Positions 19,668-28,221 of a DNA stretch of 51,602 nt are shown here, one piece after another; the first letter of the stretch is position 1, and every line of letters begins with the position of its first letter. The stretch is from positions 1-51,602 of the forward strand of contig WRJC01000022.1 of the NCBI GenBank assembly GCA_009782405.1. Direction: 5' to 3'. This DNA is from Oscillospiraceae bacterium. Its GTDB lineage: Bacteria > Bacillota_A > Clostridia > Oscillospirales > WRJC01. The notes under the pieces were generated by a model. The model did no database searches and was not told the origin of the DNA. It saw nothing but the letters and a program-made list of their open reading frames with translations. A program made the position numbers and the translations under genes.

Positions 19668-21627
19668 AAATGAATTCCCCCCTGTAATTTGAATAATTGT
19701 GTTCCTCATAGCGTTTTCTGCCGCCAAACGACAGTTTTGAAGGATTGTCTTCCTGAGTGTACACATACATCATTTTTTCGTCCCAGCATAATATTTCCTC
19801 CCTTTCGTCCCCGTGCAGATCCGCCGCGTCGCAGCACAGTTCGGGATGCCCGTCAGCCAAAAATTCCACCACGCGGTCGCCGCAGCCGTCGTAAAGCCCG
19901 CCAAATTCCGCGCTTGCGGAATAAAGCGCGAGTATTTTGCCGTCCGCGCCCCAAGAAACGGGATTTATGATGTTGCCGTTTGCGCCCGTTTCAAATGAAA
20001 ACAGCCTTTTGCCCTTGCAGTCATAATATGCGATAATACCGGTATTGCGCCAAAAGGTTGTCGCGCATATTTCGAGCCCCGGAAGCTCGGGGCAAAAGTT
20101 CGCGGCGCTTATCCTTTGCGCATGGCCGAGCATGTCCCTTGAAATTATCTTGCCGTCTTGGTCGGCGAGTATGAAGCCGTCCTCGCCCGAAGCGAGGGCT
20201 ATCTGATATTTCGGGTTGCCGGGGTCAAATTTGCCGATGATTATTTCATCCACATGGCAGACCATATCCGGCAGTTCCCATATGAGCCGGCCATCTGCGC
20301 CAATCAGCGAATGGCCCGCCACAAGTTCGTCCCTGCCGTCGCCGTCTATATCGAATGCATAGGGGAAATGCCCGCAGTTCACATGTCTGTGCCAAAGCAA
20401 TTCGAGATTGGAGTTATACGCCCATATATTGTTGTACCTGTCCTTTGCCAAAATATCGGAAGGCCGCCCTCCGGAAAAATTGCATATCCTTATGCTGTCG
20501 ACTGTAATTCTTTCGAGGATCGCATTCTGGTAGATTTTATACTTTTCGTGTTTTACCGCTTTTGGCGCAGGCGCCAAAAATTTCGTTTTCCCCGTCGCCG
20601 CCTCCGCGATCACTATTTTGAAGTCTTTGGCGTAGATGACTTCGTTTTTTCCGTCGCCGTCGATGTCGTATACCTGGCACGGCAAATCGCAGGTCGCCAT
20701 GTGCGCGCCTTTCGCGGGTTCGCCGATCTGCCACATGACATTGCCATCGAGGTCGGCTGCGGTCATGCAGCTTATCATCATTTCGTCGTGGCTGTTTATC
20801 ACGTTCATGCTCTGGAGAAAAATGAGCTCTTTTTTCCCGTCGCCGTTCAAATCGGCGCACCTGTAATTTCTCGCCGAGCCGAAATTTTGCAAATTGATCG
20901 TTTTCCACAGCTTCATTTTGGGGTACGAGGCTTTTTTGCCCCGGATCGAATCGTTTTTTTTGTTTTTTTCGGCGAGCAGCAAATCGCGCTCTTTTTCGGG
21001 TATATCCGCTTTGAAATAAAAAAACCTGCTCGGGCGCCGCGAGGCGATCCCGGCGCAGCCGGATTTATAGCTGCCGTCGCCGGCCGACAAAATCATTTCG
21101 CCGTTTATATAGCAGCGTATGGAATGGCCGTCCGCTTCCGCGGCGAGGACATAGCGTGAATCAATGTCGTGGAAATATTCGCGAAAAGAAAGCAAAGTCA
21201 GGTTCTCTTCTTCTTTTTTGTACAAAGCGGCAAGGTTCCCGTTTTCGAGCGCGAACCAATAAAAATGCCGGCTGTCCAGATACCGGAAAACTATTCCGCA
21301 TTTGTCCGGCGCGGCAAGGGGCCATATTTCCGCTTCTGCCCTGATCGACCGCCATTCTTTATCGCCCGCGACGAGCACCGGGACTGTGTCCCCCCAGGGT
21401 ACCGTCCTTGCGTCGAGCTGTTGCTCTATGCAGCGCCTGCCATCCGACGACTTTACCATCCAGCAGCTTTTCCCCTGCCAGCCGGTGCATTTGTTCGGCT
21501 CGCGCCATATGCCGGAAAAACCGGGCTTGTAGTAGTGATATTCGCCTATTGCGGAGATGTCCGACGGGAAATAGCCCGTTTCAAACGCTGCAAACTTTTC
21601 GTCTATGACATTAAAATCGAATTCCAT
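19648..21627 (-). CDS. Cytoplasmic FG-GAP/VCBS-repeat protein with N-terminal jelly-roll domain
   Basis: A 659-residue protein without signal peptide. Residues 1 to about 215 look like a concanavalin-like laminin-G fold (GIVFRYLDSRHFYWFALENG; SIRCYINGEMI). The rest is a beta-propeller of FG-GAP repeats with calcium-binding loops, DLNGDGKKEL, DIDGDGKNEV and DIDGDGRDEL. The propeller resembles that of PL11 rhamnogalacturonan lyases (YesW/YesX), but I cannot confirm catalytic residues, and the absence of a signal peptide is odd for a lyase. The start has a perfect GGAGGG site. It is translationally coupled to the acetamidase gene. Confidence 0.7.
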   Translation of the reverse strand: MEFDFNVIDEKFAAFETGYFPSDISAIGEYHYYKPGFSGIWREPNKCTGWQGKSCWMVKSSDGRRCIEQQLDARTVPWGDTVPVLVAGDKEWRSIRAEAEIWPLAAPDKCGIVFRYLDSRHFYWFALENGNLAALYKKEEENLTLLSFREYFHDIDSRYVLAAEADGHSIRCYINGEMILSAGDGSYKSGCAGIASRRPSRFFYFKADIPEKERDLLLAEKNKKNDSIRGKKASYPKMKLWKTINLQNFGSARNYRCADLNGDGKKELIFLQSMNVINSHDEMMISCMTAADLDGNVMWQIGEPAKGAHMATCDLPCQVYDIDGDGKNEVIYAKDFKIVIAEAATGKTKFLAPAPKAVKHEKYKIYQNAILERITVDSIRICNFSGGRPSDILAKDRYNNIWAYNSNLELLWHRHVNCGHFPYAFDIDGDGRDELVAGHSLIGADGRLIWELPDMVCHVDEIIIGKFDPGNPKYQIALASGEDGFILADQDGKIISRDMLGHAQRISAANFCPELPGLEICATTFWRNTGIIAYYDCKGKRLFSFETGANGNIINPVSWGADGKILALYSASAEFGGLYDGCGDRVVEFLADGHPELCCDAADLHGDEREEILCWDEKMMYVYTQEDNPSKLSFGGRKRYEEHNYSNYRGEFIYEDNKG

Positions 21628-21656
21628 GATGATCCCTCCCTCATATATATAACGAA

Positions 21657-21693
21657 GGCGCCGATATGCCAAGGGTCATGGCATATTGGCGCC
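21657..21693 (-). terminator. Strong 14-bp stem-loop after the cell-wall protein gene
   Basis: GGCGCCGATATGCC (21657-21670) pairs with GGCATATTGGCGCC (21680-21693) with one G-T wobble and a nine-base loop. It lies 15 bases past the stop codon of the wall-anchored protein. The following T content is modest (TTCGTTATATAT), so it may terminate only partly and let some transcription run into the FG-GAP gene. Confidence 0.65.
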
Positions 21694-21708
21694 TGAAAAC
21701 AAGCCGGA

Positions 21709-23169
21709 TTAAATTATTTGGCGCCCTCTTTTTTTACAGGCGAAGATGCAGGCCGAAACCAGCGCCATAAGCGCGAATATGCCAAAAATGCCGTCGCCCG
21801 TCTGGGGGGCGTCCGGAGGGGCAGTTTCGGGGGCCGGGGCCGGGGCGGGCGTCGCCGGAGCCGGTTCGTCGTTTTCCGCCGCGGCGGGGGGCTCTTCGGA
21901 AGGCAGCCCGCTTTCGGGTATGCCGTAAAGCTCTATTTCGCCGACATCCCCGTGGTCGATTTCGTTGAAATATGCGAAATGCGTGAAATAGGCGTCCTTG
22001 ACCACAAATTGGTCGGCGGTTATGACATGCCAGAACGACACTTCTTCCCCTTCGGCGTTCACGGAAGCCTCGTCGCTCTCCCAGATCAAAGTGGCCGATC
22101 CGTAGGGATCAAACACATCTTCGTTAAATCCCCAGATCGACGCGCCTTTGAAGCGCTGGGGCTGCCCGTCCCTGGGGTGTATGCGTATTTCCGTGAGTTT
22201 GTAGGGTTCGCTGACCTTCATCCCGCAATAGTCTTCCGGGTCGTTTGCGTTGGTGGGGTCAAAATAGGTGGCCACATCGCCGTCAAAAGCCGCCGCGCGC
22301 CCCGCAAGGGCATTTTCCCCCCAGCCCGTTTCGGAACCGATGAGTTCCCCTTGCAGCTTGATTCCCGTGGCTTCGCCGAGCTGCACCACTTCTATCGGAA
22401 GCCCGAGGGTGATTTTGGCAAAGTATTGGGCGTTTTTGCCGTTGCCCGTGCAGCCGGACGAGAATTGGGTGTGGACATGGCCTACATTGTTGGAGTCCGC
22501 TTGCCCCACGACTATGTTGAAACCGATTTTGTCATCTTGCCCTACGGTGTCGTAATTTAAGAACGCATTCACCGGGATCACGGTTTCATAGTACAGTTTG
22601 CCTCCGTCCAAAACCACCGCGTAGTTCGCGCCCGCCTTGGGTTCAAACTCGGCTTTCGCGCCCGGGTGCTGCGCCCAGACGACGCTGCCCTGCCCGCCGT
22701 CGTCGCTCTTTCTCCAAAGGCCGAATTCGAGCCTGTCCCCGCCTTCGTCGCTTTCGTCCGCCAAGCTCACTTGGATGCAGGAATATTGCCAGGAATTTAC
22801 GTCCCCGTCTTCGCATTCATTGAAGTAATGGTCCGCATTTGAAACTACGAGAATATAAATGTTGCTTGCGTCGTATGAAGCGTAGATTTCGGGGTTTAGC
22901 CCTTTTGCCCAGGATTCCGCATTGTCGACGTCGTCAGACCAGGCGTAGGACATATCGGTGGATCTGTAGGCGATTTTCGTGTATGCGCCATCGCCGTCGA
23001 GTTTTCCGTCGAGCACGGGTTTGACGGTGTATGCCCCGATTTTAAATGCGACCCCTCCGCCGCCTTCGTCCACGTTGTTCGCCTCGATTTCCCATCCCGC
23101 GAATACGGGCGCCGTAAATATTGCGGCAATCAATGCCAGGGCGAGAATGCTTGCCAAGAATTTTTTCAT
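21709..23169 (-). CDS. Cell-wall-anchored protein with CBM9/DOMON-like and discoidin-like domains
   Basis: The 486-residue protein has a Sec signal (MKKFLASILALALIAAIFTA...VFA), then a CBM9/DOMON-like domain (TVKPVLDGKLDGDGAYTKIAY, NIYILVVSNADHYFNECEDGD; about residues 45-260), a second domain resembling an F5/8 type C module (about 275-415), a Pro/Ala linker and a sorting signal APQTGDG followed by a hydrophobic segment and CKKRGR. It is therefore probably attached to the wall by sortase. No sortase is encoded here. Likely binds cell-wall or plant sugars; no catalytic motif was found. Confidence 0.8.
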   Translation of the reverse strand: MKKFLASILALALIAAIFTAPVFAGWEIEANNVDEGGGGVAFKIGAYTVKPVLDGKLDGDGAYTKIAYRSTDMSYAWSDDVDNAESWAKGLNPEIYASYDASNIYILVVSNADHYFNECEDGDVNSWQYSCIQVSLADESDEGGDRLEFGLWRKSDDGGQGSVVWAQHPGAKAEFEPKAGANYAVVLDGGKLYYETVIPVNAFLNYDTVGQDDKIGFNIVVGQADSNNVGHVHTQFSSGCTGNGKNAQYFAKITLGLPIEVVQLGEATGIKLQGELIGSETGWGENALAGRAAAFDGDVATYFDPTNANDPEDYCGMKVSEPYKLTEIRIHPRDGQPQRFKGASIWGFNEDVFDPYGSATLIWESDEASVNAEGEEVSFWHVITADQFVVKDAYFTHFAYFNEIDHGDVGEIELYGIPESGLPSEEPPAAAENDEPAPATPAPAPAPETAPPDAPQTGDGIFGIFALMALVSACIFACKKRGRQII

Positions 23170-23228
23170 AAATCAACTCTCCTTCATTATTTTTCAGGTT
23201 TTTGCAACCATATATTTTTCTTGATTCG

Positions 23229-23257
23229 ATTATACATCATAAAAAACAAAAAATCAA
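23229..23257 (-). promoter_or_regulatory. Promoter of the cell-wall-anchored protein gene
   Basis: Minus-strand TTGATT (23257-23252) and TATAAT (23234-23229) with a 17-base spacer. The gene has a GAAGGAG ribosome binding site. The rest of the 271-base gap to the ANT(6) gene is A-rich on the plus strand. Confidence 0.7.
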
Positions 23258-23320
23258 TAAAAATTTCAAAAAAAATTCAAAAAATCAAAAAAACGGGCGA
23301 AATGTCAAGGATGAAAAAAA

Positions 23321-23366
23321 TATTCTCCGCCATTCGCTTGTATTTTCCGCCATTTGGCGGTATAAT
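23321..23366 (+). promoter_or_regulatory. Promoter with a built-in palindromic operator for the ANT(6) gene
   Basis: A TTGTAT -35 box (23338-23343) and a TATAAT -10 box (23361-23366) are 17 bases apart. The spacer contains the palindrome CCGCCATTTGGCGG (23347-23360). A 14-base direct repeat, TATTCTCCGCCATT (23321-23334) and TATTTTCCGCCATT (23341-23354), has a period of 20 bases, about two helix turns. Such an arrangement suggests repressor binding over the promoter. Confidence 0.6.
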
Positions 23367-23440
23367 GATGTAAAAAAAAAAGCATGGGGGAGAGTAGAGC
23401 AGCGGGGAAATCGCAATAATGATTCAAAGGAGAAGATAAA

Positions 23441-24289
23441 ATGCGTTCTGAAAAAGAAATGTTCGACATGATTTTAGATTTCGCAAAAAACGATGATAGA
23501 ATCCGAGTTGTCGGAATGGAAGGCTCACGGGCAAATATCAACATTCCCAAAGATGAGTGGCAGGATTATGACATAACGTATATCGCAATCGATGTGCAAT
23601 CTTTTACGAAAAATGACGATTGGCTTGATGTGTTCGGCAAAAGAATCCTTATGCAAAAACCCGAAGCGATGGATTTATTTCCTGCCGAATCAAATTGGTT
23701 TTCCTACTTGATGTATTTTGAGGACGACACAAAAATTGACCTGACTATTTTACCGATTGAATCGTTGGACGAATATCTGAAACATGATAAATTAATAAAA
23801 ATTCTGCTGGACAAAGATGGGCTTGTCCTAAACCCGCCGATACCTACCGACGAAGATTATTGGATTTATAAACCGTCCGCCGCTTTTTTTGACGATTGCT
23901 GCAATGAGTTTTGGTCGGTTTCAATGTATATAGCAAAAGGGCTTTTCAGAAAAGAATTATTATTCGCTTCATGGCACATGGAACAAATAGAGCGGGTAGA
24001 ACTTCTCCGTATGCTCTCGTGGAAAATAGGCATAGATTACGGGTATGGTTTCAGTATTGGAAAGCACAGCAAATTCATAAATAAATATTTATCTGAGAGC
24101 GAATGGGATTTGCTGATGAAAACCTACCGCATGGATTCCATTGAAAATTGTTGGGCGGCACTGGAAGCCGCACAGACATTATTCCGTCAAGCGGCCCATT
24201 ATATCGCGGATAAATTCAACTATGTTTATCCAGATTATGATATGCAAATAACGAACCACACGAGAAGAATCAGAGCATTTAACGAATAA
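23441..24289 (+). CDS. Aminoglycoside 6-adenylyltransferase, ANT(6) family
   Basis: A 282-residue nucleotidyltransferase. The ANT(6) core is visible: GMEGSRANINIPKDEWQDYDITYI (Gly-Ser-Arg at 28-30, Asp42 and Asp44 of the metal site), then ESNWFSYLMYFEDDTKIDLTI, and the long helical C-terminal half. The family (AadE, AadK) adenylates streptomycin. The length equals that of AadK. The gene looks intact, with a GGAG site and a consensus promoter. It stands at the edge of the mobile island, consistent with acquisition. Whether it confers resistance is not shown by sequence alone. Confidence 0.9.
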   Translation: MRSEKEMFDMILDFAKNDDRIRVVGMEGSRANINIPKDEWQDYDITYIAIDVQSFTKNDDWLDVFGKRILMQKPEAMDLFPAESNWFSYLMYFEDDTKIDLTILPIESLDEYLKHDKLIKILLDKDGLVLNPPIPTDEDYWIYKPSAAFFDDCCNEFWSVSMYIAKGLFRKELLFASWHMEQIERVELLRMLSWKIGIDYGYGFSIGKHSKFINKYLSESEWDLLMKTYRMDSIENCWAALEAAQTLFRQAAHYIADKFNYVYPDYDMQITNHTRRIRAFNE

Positions 24290-24371
24290 AGATGAAAAAG
24301 AAGCAGAAACGAATGAATTTGGACAAAATAGTAGTGAAACGTTCCAATTATCAAATTTTTATTTAGTCGAA

Positions 24372-25473
24372 TTAAATATATATTCCGTATGGATTATGTA
24401 AAAATTCTGTCTTTTTATCAGCCGTTACTCCTACGATAAAATCTACAAGAGATGTATTGGCGTGGGCATTTTTATTCCACTTCTCAGACGGAAAGCCCAC
24501 GCCGTAAAATATTTTGACAACGCTGTGTCCTGCCAAAAATGTCGAAATATCGTTCGTATATTGATTATCGTGGATTAAAGATGATAATTTCTGAAAATCG
24601 CTGATGACTACCCTGTCCTTGTTCTCAAAGAACAAGCAAACGCCGTTTTTAACCGCGACAATATCGGGAATAAGCCCGCCTTTGTTCTTAATTAAGTAAA
24701 TAATCGCTCGACACTATTTCTGTAGCGGATAATGGCGACATTGACGATATAACCTGTCCGTTTGATTTTATCATAAATTCGTTGTTCATAAAATCGCGGC
24801 GTTGTCGAATAACGAGGCTCTTTAATAGCGCTATCCTACCATCAAGAACACCTCTTGTTTCTGTTATGTTGATAACTTCGTCAAGCGCGTGAAACATCTC
24901 CCCCATTTCGCTATTATGGGAATCGGGGCAAGCAGTATATTTTGCAATATTGTTGTCATAATGCAAACCTTTATTCGCAAAATGCGGCGCGTTTGCCGGA
25001 TTAGGGTTGGGGAACTGCCTTATATCGCTCGGAAAATAGTACAGCAAGGCAGGAATATCGTAAATACTCATAACCGCTTCAAGTGCCTTGAATACGGCAG
25101 GGTTAATAACATCCCAACGAGAGTTTGCGCCTTGTCGGGTGATAATCGCACCTTCGGGATAGATATAAAACGCCGGCACTTGATTTTCAACTGATGCGGC
25201 TATTCTTGCAAACCGTTGAAACGCGTTATGCCCCGTTCCAGCTTCGGTCGTAACCTCGATTGAAAATATAGGCTCATTGTTTTTTTCGACTATTAAATCC
25301 GGCGCATCCAAATAAAGGATTTTACGGATATGGTCGGGCATTGTGTGAAAATTCTTCGGATTATTCGCGTCGCTTTCATACATTTTGTTTTTAATTACAT
25401 TTCGCTGTCCAAGCAGAGTATGGTCAATTATATAATCGGCGAAACTTTCTGTGCTATACCAAACTCTATACAT
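24372..25473 (-). pseudogene. Type II restriction endonuclease gene broken by a frameshift
   Basis: The start MYRVWYSTESF has a GGAGGG site inside the end of the methyltransferase gene and overlaps it by eight bases. About 260 residues run to a stop at 24688 and contain LDAPDLIVEKNNEPIFSIEV, a possible PD-(D/E)XK element. In the -1 neighbouring frame the sequence continues KNKGGLIPDIVAVKNGV, then CLFFENKDRVV, another PD...ExK-like element, and ends at 24372. A one-base gain near 24690 would explain the split. The second part has no ATG of its own (only a TTG), so a single broken gene is more likely than two genes. Recognition sequence unknown. Confidence 0.6.
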
Positions 25474-26479
25474 TTTTGCCCTCCGTATCACGCCTGCGAA
25501 TATCTTCCACTATAGGCTTAATGATTTCATAAATCAAGAGCGGCGGTACGGCATTGCCAGTAAGGATACGCTCTTGCACAATACCACCAACAAATTCGTA
25601 TGAATCGGGAAAACTTTGTATTCGCGCCCTCTCTCGAATAGAAAGTCCGCGTGGTTGCGTTGGATGCCCAAATTGAAACTGTGGTCGTATTCCTCCTGCG
25701 AGTTGCGTAGGGCTTGGGGCATTTAAGGCGAGTCGTATGCGTTGCTTGAATTTAGGGTACATCGGCGTACCTTGTAATGTGCTGCCTATTTTTTCTATTG
25801 TTTCAGGCGGGTGGTTTGGAGAAATATGGTTATTCAAGCAAAATGATTTAGGAATTGAAATGTCCCCCTCACCCCTCATAAGTTTTTGATATTCGGTTTG
25901 CGGCAATAAATTGTAAGACGATTTTTGTTCATCATTGCCTAAATGCGGCAAGTCTGATATAGCCATTTCTACCGTTCTGTACATATCAGACGATTGATGT
26001 TTGCCTTGCGGGAAATTATACGGCACGGTAAGGGAATGTGTATTTTTCACACCGACAAAAATAAGACGCTGGCGTTGTTGGGGAACGCCATATTCTACAG
26101 CGTTTAGGATATTGACGGTAACAGTATAATCCAAAGTTTCCATTTGTTTTTTTATATCTTTTTCAAATTGTCCGCCGGCGGTACTACGAAGACCCGATAC
26201 ATTTTCAAGAATAATATAATCAGGATTGAACACTTCAACAAATTTCATATATTCCAAAAATAAAAAATTTCTATCATCATAATCATTATGTTTTCTATTT
26301 GCGATGGAAAATCCCTGGCACGGAACGCCGCCTGTTATAAGGTTAATATGTTTTATTCCTTTTTCATCAAAGATTTGTTTTATTTTCATCGGGTTGGCTT
26401 GACGAATATGGTGAAATAAAGCATACAAACTGATTAAAGATATTAAAAATTTCAACAAAAACAATTGACTTTTGTTCAT
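25466..26479 (-). pseudogene. C5-cytosine DNA methyltransferase, N-terminally truncated
   Basis: Conserved C5-methyltransferase motifs are present from motif IV on: LITGGVPCQGFS with the catalytic Pro-Cys, LENVSGL (motif VI), QQRQRLIFVG (VIII), RERARIQSFPDSY (IX) and GNAVPPLL (X). Motif I, the AdoMet-binding FAGxGG segment, and about 60 N-terminal residues are missing. The frame upstream of about 26400 runs into the promoter end of the IS607-type element, so the first residues to 26479 are element DNA, not methyltransferase. The remainder should be inactive. It partners the broken nuclease gene downstream. Confidence 0.82.
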
Positions 26480-26493
26480 TTTTGTGATATAAT
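26465..26493 (+). promoter_or_regulatory. Promoter of the IS607-type tnpA
   Basis: TTGACT (26465-26470) and TATAAT (26488-26493), 17 bases apart, upstream of the recombinase start at 26527. It lies at the left end of the element. Confidence 0.75.
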
Positions 26494-26526
26494 ATAAATA
26501 TAATATACAGAAAAGAGGCGATAAAC

Positions 26527-27167
26527 ATGAAATCGCACGAAGTTTTATCGTTGTTGAAAATATCGAGACCCACGCTGACCAAATATGTGAAAACAGGCAT
26601 CATAAAAGTGATTACACTACCCAACGGGCAATATGATTATGACAAACAATCGGTTATGGCGTTATTTAACGATGGCATTCCGTTAAGCACATATATCTAT
26701 GCGAGAGTGTCAACGCCAAAACAAAAAGCGGAGCTTGAAAACCAAATCGAACTCTTAAAGCGGTTTTGTTTTGAGCGCGGTTACAGCATATCGGAAGTGT
26801 TCAGCGACGTGGCAGGCGGAATCAACTTTGACAAACGCAAGGATTTTTCGCGATGCTTGACAAAATCATGGCGGGCAAATGCGAGCGGGTAGTCATCGCA
26901 TACAAAGACAGGCTTTCCAGAGTAGGTTTCGGATTATTCAAATATCTGTTTGAACGGTTCAACTGTGAAATAGTAGTAATGTCCGAAGCAGGCTCAAGGA
27001 AGTTGGATTCAGAGGAGATATTCGAGGAAATCGTATCTTTACTGCAGTGCTATTCAATGAAGTTATATTCAAAACGCAAAATAACAAAGATAAAAGAGGT
27101 GATTGCAGATGAATCTGACGCAACAGACGGTGATCAAGCATTCAAGCGAATACTACAAACTGCTTGA
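26527..27167 (+). pseudogene. tnpA: IS607 family serine recombinase TnpA, frameshifted
   Basis: The first frame begins with a MerR-like helix-turn-helix (EVLSLLKISRPTLTKYVKTG) and continues with the serine recombinase core YARVSTPKQKAELENQIE, including the catalytic serine. After DKRKDF similarity moves to the next frame: AMLDKIMAGKCERVVIAYKD, then LSRVGFGLFKYLFERF. The junction is a run of five T bases (26844-26848); one extra T restores an intact gene. The loss is thus a homopolymer deletion, real or from sequencing. IS607 TnpA excises and inserts the element through a serine-linked intermediate. Confidence 0.85.
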
Positions 27168-27684
27168 CGGATTCTGCTTCAAGGCGAAAAACCTCCACAA
27201 TGTCGCGCTGTACAGATTGCGTGAGGCGTATTTTGAGTACGACACAAATATGACATACGGGAGCATGGATAAAGTGTTAAAACTCGAAAAGTCAGTTGAC
27301 TATATGAATATGCCGATGGCGGCATCGGCGCAGGGGACGCTGAAAGCTGTGCTTGAGAGCTGGAAATCATTCTGGGCATCGGTCAAGGCGTATGGCAGGG
27401 AGCCGTCAAGGTTCTTGGGCAGGCCGAAGATGCCGAAATACCTGCACAAGGCAAAGGGACGCGCAATAGTGTATCTGACGAACCAGAACGTGAAAGTCAA
27501 AGACGGGGTTTTGCATTTCCCAAAGAGTTTTTGCGGCCTCACCGTTCCAACGGAATTGAATCAAGGGGACATACAGCAGGTTCGGGTAGTGCCGAAGAAC
27601 CGTCTTTGCGTAATTGCAACAAAAAATTCCCGGCTGAAATGCCTAAAATACAAGCGTTTCTTTCCGATGCCCTCAAAAAAATAG
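27109..27684 (+). pseudogene. tnpB: TnpB RNA-guided nuclease, N-terminal half only
   Basis: From MNLTQQTVIKHSSEYYKLLD the product follows the TnpB/OrfB N-terminal half: KNLHNVALYRLREAYF, TLKAVLESWKSFWASVKAYG, RAIVYLTNQNVKVKDGVLHF and IQQVRVVPKN. Similarity ends near 27630, before the RuvC-like catalytic domain and zinc ribbon, so no nuclease activity is expected. The start has a GAGGTG site eight bases upstream and overlaps the end of tnpA. Residues after about 27640 come from a foreign PIN-type sequence read in another frame. Confidence 0.82.
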
Positions 27685-27878
27685 AATTGATAAAAACCCC
27701 GCCGGAAAGCGAAAGCATTCCCGAAGAAGAATTTATTCGCGACGCAGATGATCGTCCGCTGTTACGCGCCGCAGTTGCTACCGATGTCGACATAATCGTC
27801 ACGGGAGACAAAGATTTGCTTGAATCCGGATTGGCAAAACCTCGAATTATTTCTCCGGCAGAATTCGTAAATCTTTAA
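27639..27878 (+). pseudogene. C-terminal fragment of a PIN-domain toxin-type protein
   Basis: From an internal ATG the frame encodes about 79 residues ending DDRPLLRAAVATDVDIIVTG, DKDLLESGLAKPRI, ISPAEFVNL. This is the C-terminal half of the PIN fold (VapC-like RNases), with the acidic DDR and GDKD residues of the active site. The N-terminal half with the first catalytic Asp is absent and no ribosome binding site precedes it. It lies directly after the truncated tnpB, so a recombination joined the two. No antitoxin gene is adjacent. Confidence 0.7.
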
Positions 27879-27916
27879 TACCTTTCATTGAATATTTTTC
27901 CTTCCACAGAATATTG

Positions 27917-28060
27917 CATTTCGGCCACGAACAGGTGTACTCCGGGAAACAGGCCGAGAAAAGCCCACTTCTACGGGGGTAAAAAACGGCAAGGGTTGCG
28001 CAGCCCTATTGCTCCGTAAGGAGATCGAAACCAATCAAAAAAGCCATGAACATTTATGAC
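27917..28060 (+). ncRNA. Structured segment resembling a TnpB omega-RNA scaffold/element right end
   Basis: Three hairpins follow each other: TTTCGGCC with GGCCGAGA (27919-27926 and 27952-27959, one G-T pair), GGGTT-GCGC-AGCCC (27993-28006) and CTCC-GTAA-GGAG (28012-28023). From memory, the string around TTGCGCAGCC, CTATTGCTCCGTAAGGAG and the following AAGCCATGAACATTTATGAC resembles the 3' end of TnpB-type insertion sequences, where the guide RNA scaffold is made. No protein-coding signal was found in it. Assignment is by resemblance only. Confidence 0.4.
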
Positions 28061-28162
28061 TTTTTGTTTTTTATTAATAAACACCGATGGAGGATGATCC
28101 CCCATGGCAAAGTATATCATATGTTGTAAATTTTTTTCAAGGGGAATTTTGCAAAAAATACA

Positions 28163-28191
28163 TTGACACGCCATTAAAAATCGGGTATAAT
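28163..28191 (+). promoter_or_regulatory. Perfect consensus promoter upstream of the aldo/keto reductase
   Basis: TTGACA (28163-28168), a 17-base spacer and TATAAT (28186-28191), 30 bases before the start codon at 28222. It probably drives the reductase and the alpha-galactosidase genes. Confidence 0.85.
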
Positions 28192-28221
28192 GAAGTAAAA
28201 ATAATGCGGAGGGAAGCAAAT

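Larger units (their letters stand above)
26440..28060 (+). mobile_element. Decayed IS607-type element with serine recombinase and TnpB, disrupted by other DNA
   Basis: In order there are a tnpA promoter, a frameshifted serine recombinase gene, a TnpB gene cut after its N-terminal half, a PIN-domain gene fragment, and a structured segment resembling the right end of a TnpB element. The left boundary is deduced from where methyltransferase similarity stops (about 26400-26460); the right one from the end of the structured segment. IS607 elements have no terminal inverted repeats, so exact ends cannot be read. The element is probably immobile. Confidence 0.65.

Noticed and set aside
24372..24635. 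Separate small gene starting at TTG
   Set aside because: Similarity extends upstream of the TTG (PD...ExK element begins near 24690), so it is the tail of the frameshifted nuclease gene.
26440..26479. Genuine N-terminus of the cytosine methyltransferase
   Set aside because: These residues overlap the tnpA promoter and lack motif I; they are element DNA read in the opposite direction.
27531..27638. N-terminal part of the PIN-domain protein
   Set aside because: This stretch encodes TnpB in another frame; PIN similarity starts only around 27639.
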